Shown here one piece after another: positions 27,470-34,485 of a stretch of DNA of 64,000 nucleotides. Origin of the DNA: Oscillospiraceae bacterium (lineage in GTDB: Bacteria; Bacillota; Clostridia; Oscillospirales; Oscillospiraceae). How positions within the stretch are numbered: position 1 is the stretch's first letter; every line of letters begins with the position of its first letter. The notes beneath the pieces are model-generated. The model did no database searches, was not told where the DNA came from, and saw only the letters and a list, made by a program, of their open reading frames with translations. The stretch covers positions 62,001-126,000 of the forward strand of contig WRAK01000001.1 of assembly GCA_009780235.1 (NCBI GenBank), read 5' to 3'. The position numbers and the translations under genes were made by a program.

Positions 27470-28960
27470 ATGACACCCCAAACCTATTTCACCGAAATGG
27501 AATCCCGCATCCCCACAGGTACCGTCCGTACCCGATTCGCCCCCAGCCCGACGGGCTACATGCACGTCGGCAATCTGCGCACGGCACTCTACACTTACCT
27601 GATTGCCCGCAGTCAGGGCGGTACATTTATCCTCCGCATCGAGGACACCGACCGGAGCCGCCTCGTAGAGGACGCGCTGGAAATCATCTACAAAACCCTG
27701 GCCGATTGCGGCCTTACACATGACGAAGGCCCCGACCTCGGCGGTCCCGTAGGACCCTACATCCAAACCGAGCGGCGTGACCTCTACGGCAAATACGCCG
27801 CGCTTCTCATCGAGCGGGGCGGCGGCTATTACTGCTTCTGCGGCAAGGACGAACCCGCAGGGGACGACACCCCTAGCGGCTCCTGTGACATCCCCACGAA
27901 ATACGACGGCCGATGCGGCCGTCTCCCCGCCGAGGAGGTCGCCGCGAAACTCGCCGCAAACACGCCCTACGTCATCCGCCAACGCATCCCCGAGGGGCGC
28001 ACGGCTTTCTCTGACGTGGTGTTCGGCGAAATAGAAGTGGACAACGCAGACCTCGACGACGCCGTGCTCATCAAATCCGACGGTCTGCCGACCTACAACT
28101 TCGCCAACGTCATTGACGACCATCTCATGGGCATCACCCATGTCGTGCGCGGTTCGGAATATCTCAGCAGTACGCCGAAGTACAATCTGCTCTACAAAGC
28201 TTTCGGCTGGACGCCGCCGATATACATCCATTGTTCCCCCGTCATGCGGGACGCCACCCATAAAATGAGCAAACGCCACGGCGACCCGTCTTACGAAGAC
28301 CTCATCGCTATGGGCTACCTCACCGACGCCGTCCTCAATTACGTCGCCCTCCTCGGATGGAGCCCCGGCGGGGAAGAGGAGATGTTCACGCTGGACGAGC
28401 TGATCAAGGTGTTCGACGTCTCCGGTATCTCCAAAAGCCCCGCCATCTTCGACATGGACAAACTGCGCTACTTCAATAGTGCCTACATCCGCGCCATGTC
28501 CCCCGAAGCTTTCCGCGAACTGGCTCTGCCCTACATCCGCCGGACATTGCAAAACCCAAACATCGACACACAGGCCGTCGCCGACCTCTTGCAGCAACGC
28601 TGTGAGACGCTGACCGACATCCCCGAAAAAGTAGACTTCTTCGATGCCCTCCCAAGCTACGATACCGCCCTCTACACCAACAAAAAAAGCAAAACGGATG
28701 AAGCTGTCTCCAAAGCCATGCTCAACGCCGCCATCCCCGCCTTAGAAGCCCTGACCGACTGGAGCAAAGACGGCATACACGCCTGCCTAATCGGCCTGGC
28801 CGAGACTCTGGAGGTCAAAAACGCCACCCTCATGTACCCCGTTCGTATAGCCGCTGCGGGCAAGGCAGTAACACCGGGTGGCGCGGTGGAGATTTGCGCG
28901 ATTCTGGGCAAAGAAGAAACCCTCCGCCGTCTGCGATTGGGCTTGGAGATGCTAGGGTAA
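27470..28960 (+). CDS. gltX: Glutamyl-tRNA synthetase
   Basis: 496-aa class I aminoacyl-tRNA synthetase charging tRNA-Glu. The HIGH motif appears as HVGN (32-35) in FAPSPTGYMHVGNLRTA, and KMSKRHG is near residue 264. Four zinc-site-like Cys/His residues lie around CFCGKDE..CDIPTKYDGRC. AGGAGG before the ATG fixes the start at 27470. The longer frame from 27227 runs through repeats. Confidence 0.97.
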   Translation: MTPQTYFTEMESRIPTGTVRTRFAPSPTGYMHVGNLRTALYTYLIARSQGGTFILRIEDTDRSRLVEDALEIIYKTLADCGLTHDEGPDLGGPVGPYIQTERRDLYGKYAALLIERGGGYYCFCGKDEPAGDDTPSGSCDIPTKYDGRCGRLPAEEVAAKLAANTPYVIRQRIPEGRTAFSDVVFGEIEVDNADLDDAVLIKSDGLPTYNFANVIDDHLMGITHVVRGSEYLSSTPKYNLLYKAFGWTPPIYIHCSPVMRDATHKMSKRHGDPSYEDLIAMGYLTDAVLNYVALLGWSPGGEEEMFTLDELIKVFDVSGISKSPAIFDMDKLRYFNSAYIRAMSPEAFRELALPYIRRTLQNPNIDTQAVADLLQQRCETLTDIPEKVDFFDALPSYDTALYTNKKSKTDEAVSKAMLNAAIPALEALTDWSKDGIHACLIGLAETLEVKNATLMYPVRIAAAGKAVTPGGAVEICAILGKEETLRRLRLGLEMLG

Positions 28961-29023
28961 CAAAATAGCCCCGCCTTTCGGCGGGATTGTAGCGGCTTCG
29001 GCGGAACAATAAACGGCTGCCGT

Positions 29024-29104
29024 AGGGCGCGATGTCCTCATCGCGCCGCATCACCCCCCTCACAGGTTGCAGCGCACGGCGCGATGAGGACATCGCGCCC
29101 TACG
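29024..29104. repeat. Palindromic element pair between gltX and aroE
   Basis: GTAGGGCGCGATGTCCTCAT opposite GATGAGGACATCGCGCCCTA with a 30-nt spacer. Almost the same sequence as the pairs at 18235-18323 and 52576-52651. Just upstream, CCCGCC / GGCGGG (about 28974-28990) may end gltX transcription weakly. Confidence 0.82.
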
Positions 29105-29113
29105 GAGGGGCCT

Positions 29114-29143
29114 AAACAAAAAAGGGGCGCAAACTGCGCCCCC
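29114..29143 (-). terminator. Terminator of aroE
   Basis: Minus strand: stem GGGGCGC / GCGCCCC (29124-29130 and 29136-29142, 5-nt loop) followed by TTTTTTGTTT. It lies 22 nt past the aroE stop. Confidence 0.85.
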
Positions 29144-29164
29144 GCCCTTCATTCTACATTGCCC

Positions 29165-30061
29165 CTAGGTCACGCCCGACGCACACCCGCCCTCTTTATG
29201 AATCGCGTCTTTCACCACCTTGGCCATCGCCGGATAATCAATGTCCAAGCCCAAAAACAGATGGTCGGACACCAAGGCCTGATAAATCAGCATGTCTACG
29301 CCGTTTTGTATTGTATATCCCAACCGCTCCGCCTCGGCGAGAAACGCCGTTTTACGGGGCGCATGGATGATATCACACACCACGGCGTGTTTGGGCAGGG
29401 ATTGCAGGAAACTCAAATCCTCCCATTGCGCCTCCACACCCACCATCCCCTGCGGGGTGGCGTTGATGATGATATCGGCACGGGACGCGCTGCGCTGCAG
29501 GTTGTGCATGTCCAGCCGACCCCAAGCGAGACCGGCGTTCCGCACATGTGCCCGAACACCCGTGACCAAATCATGTGCCTGCTCTCCGCGGCGGGCAAGG
29601 ATATCGACCCGATGGGCGTTTTCCAAAATCGCCCGATGCGCCAAAGCACTAGCCGCACCACCTGCGCCGAGAATCAAAATCCGCTTATCGTCATAGTCGA
29701 TGCCGTTCTCACGCAGAGCCGTAAAAAAACCCAACGCATCCGTAGAGTAGCCGTAGAGACGGCCGTCTCGGTTGACAACGGCGTTCACGGAGCCGATTAA
29801 ATCGGCTTCCATGACGAGTTCGTCCAAATACCGTGCAATCTCCAACTTGTGCGGCATGGTGACGTTAAAGCCCACATACCCCTCTTCCCGCACACGGTCA
29901 AGCCATTGCGGCAGCTCTCCGCGGCGCACACGGATTTTTTCAAAGCTTGGATTATCTACGTAATGCCTGAGTACCGGCAGGTGAATCTCCGGTGACAAGC
30001 TCTGTATGATAGGGTCGCCGATAACGGCAAATTTCGGATTGGGCGGCAGCACTTGGGACAA
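29165..30061 (-). CDS. aroE: Shikimate dehydrogenase
   Basis: 298-aa NADPH-dependent enzyme reducing 3-dehydroshikimate in aromatic amino-acid synthesis. The substrate loop SLSPEIH (21-27), catalytic Lys72 in NVTMPHK and Asp108 in GYSTDALGF are present. The Rossmann loop is LGAGGAASA. The start is a TTG at 30061, with GGGAGTG 8 nt upstream; no ATG gives a full N-terminus. The standard N-x-x-D of AroE is kept in variant form. It stands alone among aro genes in this window. Confidence 0.93.
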   Translation of the reverse strand: MSQVLPPNPKFAVIGDPIIQSLSPEIHLPVLRHYVDNPSFEKIRVRRGELPQWLDRVREEGYVGFNVTMPHKLEIARYLDELVMEADLIGSVNAVVNRDGRLYGYSTDALGFFTALRENGIDYDDKRILILGAGGAASALAHRAILENAHRVDILARRGEQAHDLVTGVRAHVRNAGLAWGRLDMHNLQRSASRADIIINATPQGMVGVEAQWEDLSFLQSLPKHAVVCDIIHAPRKTAFLAEAERLGYTIQNGVDMLIYQALVSDHLFLGLDIDYPAMAKVVKDAIHKEGGCASGVT

Positions 30062-30330
30062 GATATATCACTCCCTTAGGGCGTTTCTTTAAATCGGCGG
30101 AATGCCGAAAAAATGGGTATTTTAATAGTATTTTGACGGTTTGAAGAAATGCTTTTGATGAACGCACCTGTTAACTATACCATGAATTTGTTCAAAATTC
30201 ATGGTATAAACATCATACTTTTCAGTTCCCGCCAAAGGCGGGGAGAAAAGTGATTTAAATACCCGTATAATAACTACATAGTAGTTATTATACCATAAAA
30301 CGACTAATACTGACAAGGGGCAAGAGAAAT
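30062..30330. repeat. Perfect palindromes between aroE and the DUF896 gene
   Basis: Three structures. First, an inverted pair GGGCGTTTCTT (30077) / AAGAAATGC (about 30144-30152), related to a hairpin at 3865-3893. Second, ATACCATGAATTT / AAATTCATGGTAT (30178-30208, 5-nt loop). Third, GTATAATAACTAC / GTAGTTATTATAC (30265-30293, 3-nt loop), which contains TATAAT on both strands. A C-run/G-run hairpin lies near 30215-30250. The last palindrome could be an operator-promoter for one or both flanking genes. Confidence 0.6.
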
Positions 30331-30537
30331 ATGGAACAAGCAAAAATTGACAGAATCAACGAGTTGGCCAGAAAGCACAAAACGGAGGGGTTAACCCCCG
30401 AAGAAACCGCAGAACGCCACGCCTTGCGACAGGAATACATTGCGGGCTTCAAGCGGAGCTTGACACACCATCTGGACCGTGTCCATTTTGTGGATGAGGA
30501 TGGAAACAAGGAGAAGTTGAAGAAGCGGGGGGAGTAA
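30331..30537 (+). CDS. DUF896 family protein
   Basis: 68 aa, the usual length of the YnzC/DUF896 family: a short basic three-helix protein found across Bacillota. The family core is clear: IDRINELARKHKTEGLT-type N-terminus, then ETAERHALRQEYI and FKRSLTHHLDRV. GGGGCAAGAG lies before the ATG. Function is not established; some members in Bacillus belong to the SOS-linked yneA operon. Confidence 0.9.
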   Translation: MEQAKIDRINELARKHKTEGLTPEETAERHALRQEYIAGFKRSLTHHLDRVHFVDEDGNKEKLKKRGE

Positions 30538-30843
30538 AAAGCATCGGACGGCCTTTGGCCGTCCGCTGCTTTTCGTAGGGGCGACCGCCCCCGGTCGCCC
30601 GTGTCTCTGGGTACACGGTGGCTTCCTTATGGCACATGCCCATAGGCCGCAAAGGCTCCTTTTCCAAAGGAGCTGTCAGCGAAGCTGACTGAGGATTGCC
30701 CTTTGCGGGGGTCAGTACCCATATCGACTCGCCGGTTTTGCGCTCCTTGTAAGGATGGGATAACCCCGCCCCTACAAAAACAGACTACAACAAAAACCAA
30801 AAGGGGCGGCCATATAACCCCGCCCCAACAAAGAACGATCCGA
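30538..30843. repeat. Repeat-only region
   Basis: No gene is seen. Units: GTAGGGGCGACCGCCCCCGG (30575), CTCCTTTTCCAAAGGAG with GTCAGCGAAGCTGAC (about 30657-30690), and GGATGGGATAACCCCGCCCC (about 30754-30775), repeated as GGCCATATAACCCCGCCCCA (about 30806-30828). Confidence 0.68.
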
Positions 30844-31359
30844 TTAAAAATGATGTTCTTGCCCAAGACTCTCACGCCGACGTTTTCGCCGCCGCACAGC
30901 ACGCACAACCAGAACGATAATCAAAGCAGGCAAACCAATGAATACAGGCCCGAGCACAATAAATAACCAAAAGCTCGTGGCCAAATCTGTTTCATCGCTG
31001 TGCCGAATGTAAGTATACGATGTCCTGCTGAAAAAGCGATCAAGCGTAATCGTATCACCGTGGATACGGATATTATAGTCAGTACCGTCTATAAACAACC
31101 TGTCGTTCTCCACGTGCCAAACAAACCTCGTGCGAAGGCCGGGCGGACCGTCCACACCTGTGCCGTCAGGCCGAAACATGATAAGCCATGAATCCGAGGT
31201 CTCCCATCGCCATGTGCCAACTAACAATTCCTCAAGAGCGGATGGTTCAGCATTTTCCTGCGGGTAGCTCCCATTTGCACTTGCGCCTAGCGCAAAGCTT
31301 GCAGATAGCATGACGGCAATCAGATATAGGCAAATACCGATTTTCAATAGTCTTTTCAT
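30844..31359 (-). CDS. Unknown exported protein with C-terminal membrane anchor
   Basis: 171 aa, not recognised. A signal peptide (about 1-28, ending ALGASA) leads to a soluble domain of the lipocalin-like type that opens LLVGTWRWETSD, followed by a strand pattern F-x-PDGTG...FVWHVENDRLFIDG...YNIRIHGDTITL. A C-terminal transmembrane segment (about 130-152) and a basic tail (RAVRRRKRRR) follow. The ATG at 31359 has AAGGAG 6 nt upstream. The GTW...F..DGT pattern also occurs in the small lipoprotein at 49081-49431, so the two may share a fold. Confidence 0.75.
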   Translation of the reverse strand: MKRLLKIGICLYLIAVMLSASFALGASANGSYPQENAEPSALEELLVGTWRWETSDSWLIMFRPDGTGVDGPPGLRTRFVWHVENDRLFIDGTDYNIRIHGDTITLDRFFSRTSYTYIRHSDETDLATSFWLFIVLGPVFIGLPALIIVLVVRAVRRRKRRRESLGQEHHF

Positions 31360-31389
31360 CAAGTTCTCCTTTTGCGGTCTGGTCCGTGC

Positions 31390-32670
31390 CTATGTACCCA
31401 ACGCAACCGCCGCACCCTGCACAAACTTCCGCACAATATGCCGTTCATCCGACAAGTACACAACCCGTGCCAAGCGGTCGGCAATCTCCAAATCCCGCCG
31501 TCCGGGAATCGAGCGGTCATCAATCACGAGCGCGTCGAACTCAAAGCCCGGGGCAAAGCTCCCGACCTCGCCGAAGAACCGTCCGCCGCCGAGCGTGCCG
31601 AGATAAAACGCCTCCTCCAAGGTCAGCGGAGCCGCGTCTTGGTCAATCAGCCGCCAGTAGAGTTTAGAGACCCCGATGGCATCCGACATGGCGCGGAAGA
31701 TAGAGGTGTTTGCCCCGCCCGCCACGTCGCTGCCGAGGCCAACGGGTACGCCTGCGTCCAAATACCGCCGAATCGGCGCAATCCCGGAGGACAGGTTGAT
31801 ATTCGACTGGGGACAATGCGCCACCCGGATTTGCTGTTGCTTGATGAGGGCAAATTCCTCTGCCGTCGGCCACACGCAATGCGCCATCACCGTGGGGACA
31901 TCGCCGCCGAAGAGACCGTTGCGGTAATAGGCGTGCCCGTAGCTCTCCGCCTCGGGGCGCAACGCACCAACCCAGTCGATTTCCGATTTATTCTCCGATA
32001 AGTGCGACTGCACAGGTAGGCCAAATTCCCGATGAATCTCACCCAAGCCCGCCATCAGTTCATCGGTGCAGGAGGGGATGAAGCGCGGCGTGAGGATAGG
32101 GGAGACCCGGCTATACCGCCCCGCGACCTCAGAAAGCCATGTGCGCGTGTCCGCCAAAGACTGTGCTGCACTCGTCTCGACGAGCGGCTCCGGCGCATGT
32201 CTGTCCATGTTAACCTTGCCCACCATGCAGGAGAGCCCGGATTCCTCCAGCAAGTCCATGAGCAGCACCGTAGCGGGTACGTGCCGTGTGGCGAAGATAA
32301 CCGACCGCGTGTTCGGCCCCCGTTGGATATCGCCGACGAAGGCGAGGTAGGCGGAGAAGGCATAGGCCATGTCTGCGTACTTGGACTCCTCGGGGAAGGT
32401 GTGCGTATTGAGCCAGTCAATCAGCTCCAAGTCCATCCCCAGCGACCGAAAGGCGAACTGCGGCGCGTGGACGTGCAAATCAACCAGTCCGGGCATGATG
32501 AGCTGCCCGCTGCAATCAATGAGCGGCAAATCCTGATATTGCTCCGGTAGGGTCTCAAATACGCCCGCACTCTTGCCGTCCACGCAGACGAGATACGCCG
32601 CTTCGGCGGTCTGAAGCGTCCGCGTGTCCGTGCTGTAGCAAATGTCGCCTTTTAATACGAATTTTTCCAT
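31390..32670 (-). CDS. guaD: Guanine deaminase-like amidohydrolase
   Basis: 426-aa zinc amidohydrolase, most like guanine deaminase (guanine to xanthine, purine salvage). Metal and catalytic motifs in order: HVHAPQF, PRFIPSCTDELM, QSHLSEN, MAHCVW, VAHCPQSN and GLGSDVAGG. The SENKSEI and FIPSC stretches fit GuaD better than other amidohydrolases. GAGGTAACAAC precedes the ATG. The symbol is given by motif match. Other purine-type deaminases are possible but less likely. Confidence 0.82.
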   Translation of the reverse strand: MEKFVLKGDICYSTDTRTLQTAEAAYLVCVDGKSAGVFETLPEQYQDLPLIDCSGQLIMPGLVDLHVHAPQFAFRSLGMDLELIDWLNTHTFPEESKYADMAYAFSAYLAFVGDIQRGPNTRSVIFATRHVPATVLLMDLLEESGLSCMVGKVNMDRHAPEPLVETSAAQSLADTRTWLSEVAGRYSRVSPILTPRFIPSCTDELMAGLGEIHREFGLPVQSHLSENKSEIDWVGALRPEAESYGHAYYRNGLFGGDVPTVMAHCVWPTAEEFALIKQQQIRVAHCPQSNINLSSGIAPIRRYLDAGVPVGLGSDVAGGANTSIFRAMSDAIGVSKLYWRLIDQDAAPLTLEEAFYLGTLGGGRFFGEVGSFAPGFEFDALVIDDRSIPGRRDLEIADRLARVVYLSDERHIVRKFVQGAAVALGT

Positions 32671-32932
32671 GTTGTTACCTCGCTTTTGCGTTTTCCCGCA
32701 ACGGCTTTTGCCCTTTTAAAGTCCCCTCCTTGGAGGGGGGCCGCCGCAGACGGTGGGGTGGTTGCCCTTCGGCCCTCTCTCTCAGAGAGGGTCATCGCCG
32801 CAGGCGACCGTGGGTGTAGGGGCCGATGCCCGCATCGGCCCGTGTTCATTTTTCTGCGTTATTCCCGGGGCGACCGTGGGCATCGCCACTACAACGTACA
32901 TTGTGTCTGCACGGGTGCAGCAAGCGGCACCG
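32671..32932. repeat. Repeat region between guaD and the pseudouridine synthase
   Basis: TCCTTGGAGGGGGGCCGCCG and CTCTCTCAGAGAG repeats (about 32726-32790), a TGTAGGGGCCGATGCCCGCA unit (32816) and a CGGGGCGACCGTGGGCATCG unit (about 32866). No gene is seen. Confidence 0.6.
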
Positions 32933-33847
32933 CTACAATTTGTAATCAAAATACCTATCCAAAAACGGGACATCCCCGCTATAAAACTCGCGTTCATCCA
33001 AACAAACCCGATACGCCCACAGAGCCTGATACGGCTCATCGCCCCCGCCGCCGTATTTGCGGTCGCCCAGCAGCGGACACCCCAACGCGGCCATCTGCGC
33101 CCGAATTTGATGCGTGCGCCCGGTTTCGAGTTTGCACTCGACGAGGGATACATCGCCTTTCGTCTCCAAGGTCCGATATTCCGTGACGGCATCCTTGGCA
33201 TCCTGCGCCCCGGCCTCGGCGACCGACACGTGGTTCTGTGTGCTGTCTTTCACCAAATGCCCCTCAATGCGTCCCGCCTCCGGCGCCGGCCTGCCGTGGA
33301 CGGCGAGGAGGTAGTATTTATCCACTTCCCGCGCTCGGATTTTCGCGTTCAAATCCCGTTGCGCCTCCGCTGTCTTTGCCGCAAGCACCAATCCGCCGGT
33401 GTTGCGGTCAAGCCGATTACACAGCGCAGGGACAAAGCTCTGCTCCGAATCGGGTTTCCATTGGCCGCTGCGATAGAGATAGGCTTTCACCAAATCCGCC
33501 AGCGTGACCTCGTTCGGGTCATCCCCGCTGTGGCTGAGCAGCCCCGGCGGCTTATCGACGATGAGAATCGCATCGTCCTCATAACAGACCGCAAGCTTCG
33601 GTTCCGTAATGGTGCGGTATCGTTCCGTCGCGGCTGCCGTCTCGAAGAACGCATCGCCGATGTAGAGTTGTATGGTGTCACCCTCAATAAGCCGATAGTT
33701 CCGCTCGGTGCGCTTACCGTCTACCTTGATGCGCTTCGTGCGGATGTACTTTTGCACAAGCGTACCCGGCAGGAGCGGGACGGCCTTTGCAAGAAAACGG
33801 TCCAACCGCTGCCCCGCATCGTTTTTACCAACCGTCATCTCCCGCAT
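32933..33847 (-). CDS. RluA family pseudouridine synthase
   Basis: 304-aa enzyme converting uridine to pseudouridine in rRNA or tRNA. The N-terminal S4 domain (about 11-65, RLDRFLAKAV...KVDGKR) binds RNA. The catalytic domain has DAILIVDKPPGLLSH and the active-site Asp147 in NRLDRNTGG. GGAGG before the ATG supports the start. Which of the RluA/C/D-like targets it modifies cannot be read from sequence. Confidence 0.93.
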   Translation of the reverse strand: MREMTVGKNDAGQRLDRFLAKAVPLLPGTLVQKYIRTKRIKVDGKRTERNYRLIEGDTIQLYIGDAFFETAAATERYRTITEPKLAVCYEDDAILIVDKPPGLLSHSGDDPNEVTLADLVKAYLYRSGQWKPDSEQSFVPALCNRLDRNTGGLVLAAKTAEAQRDLNAKIRAREVDKYYLLAVHGRPAPEAGRIEGHLVKDSTQNHVSVAEAGAQDAKDAVTEYRTLETKGDVSLVECKLETGRTHQIRAQMAALGCPLLGDRKYGGGGDEPYQALWAYRVCLDEREFYSGDVPFLDRYFDYKL

Positions 33848-33951
33848 AAGGCATCCTCCATCTCACACACAATCATTCTACCACAGATAACCCTTTTCAT
33901 CAATAGGCGGATGTGCTATACTGAAGAAAACAAAAAATGGGGGACATCGCC

Positions 33952-34431
33952 ATGGACCGCAAAGACAAAATCAACTACTACCTCGACATCGCCGACACCG
34001 TATCCCGCCGCTCCACTTGCATTCGGCGGCAGTACGGGGCCATCATCGTGCGCAACGATGAGATTATCTCCACAGGCTACAACGGCGCGCCCCGCGGGCG
34101 GAAAAACTGCGGCGACCTCGGCCGCTGTACGCGGGAGGAGTTGGAAATCCCCAGCGGTGAGCGGTACGAGCTCTGCCGCAGCGTCCACGCGGAGACCAAC
34201 GCCATCATCTCCGCCGCCAGACGGGACATGCTGGGCGCAATTATCTTCCTCGCAGGCAGGGAATACCCCAACGGCCAAATTTTGGATGACACCACCCCCT
34301 GCGCCATGTGCCGCCGCCAGATTATCAACGCGGGCATTACAAAAATCATCTGCCGCACGGGTGAGGGGACGTATACCGTCACCGAGGTGCGGGATTGGGT
34401 GTTTAATGACGATTCGGTTGGGCGGATGTAG
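33952..34431 (+). CDS. dCMP deaminase family protein (ComEB-like)
   Basis: 159-aa zinc deaminase. Zinc ligands are HAETNAI and PCAMC, the dCMP/CDA fold signature. The GYNGAPRG substrate loop is typical of dCMP deaminases, which feed dUMP to thymidylate synthesis. The start is set at 33952 because GGGGGA lies 7 nt upstream; the frame from 33937 adds five codons. The UAG stop (34429-34431) is the start of a GTAGGGGG unit. Confidence 0.9.
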   Translation: MDRKDKINYYLDIADTVSRRSTCIRRQYGAIIVRNDEIISTGYNGAPRGRKNCGDLGRCTREELEIPSGERYELCRSVHAETNAIISAARRDMLGAIIFLAGREYPNGQILDDTTPCAMCRRQIINAGITKIICRTGEGTYTVTEVRDWVFNDDSVGRM

Positions 34432-34452
34432 GGGGTGCCATACATAGAGAGA

Positions 34453-34485
34453 GGGCTGACGCATCTGCGTCAGCCCTTTTGTTTG
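34453..34485 (+). terminator. Terminator after the deaminase gene
   Basis: AGGGCTGACGC (34454-34464) / GCGTCAGCCCT (34469-34479) with a 4-nt loop, then TTTTGTTTG. It lies between convergent genes; the minus strand lacks a T-run. Confidence 0.88.

Noticed and set aside
27140..28597. 485-codon minus-strand frame opposite gltX
   Set aside because: Antisense to gltX, whose motifs are all intact on the other strand.
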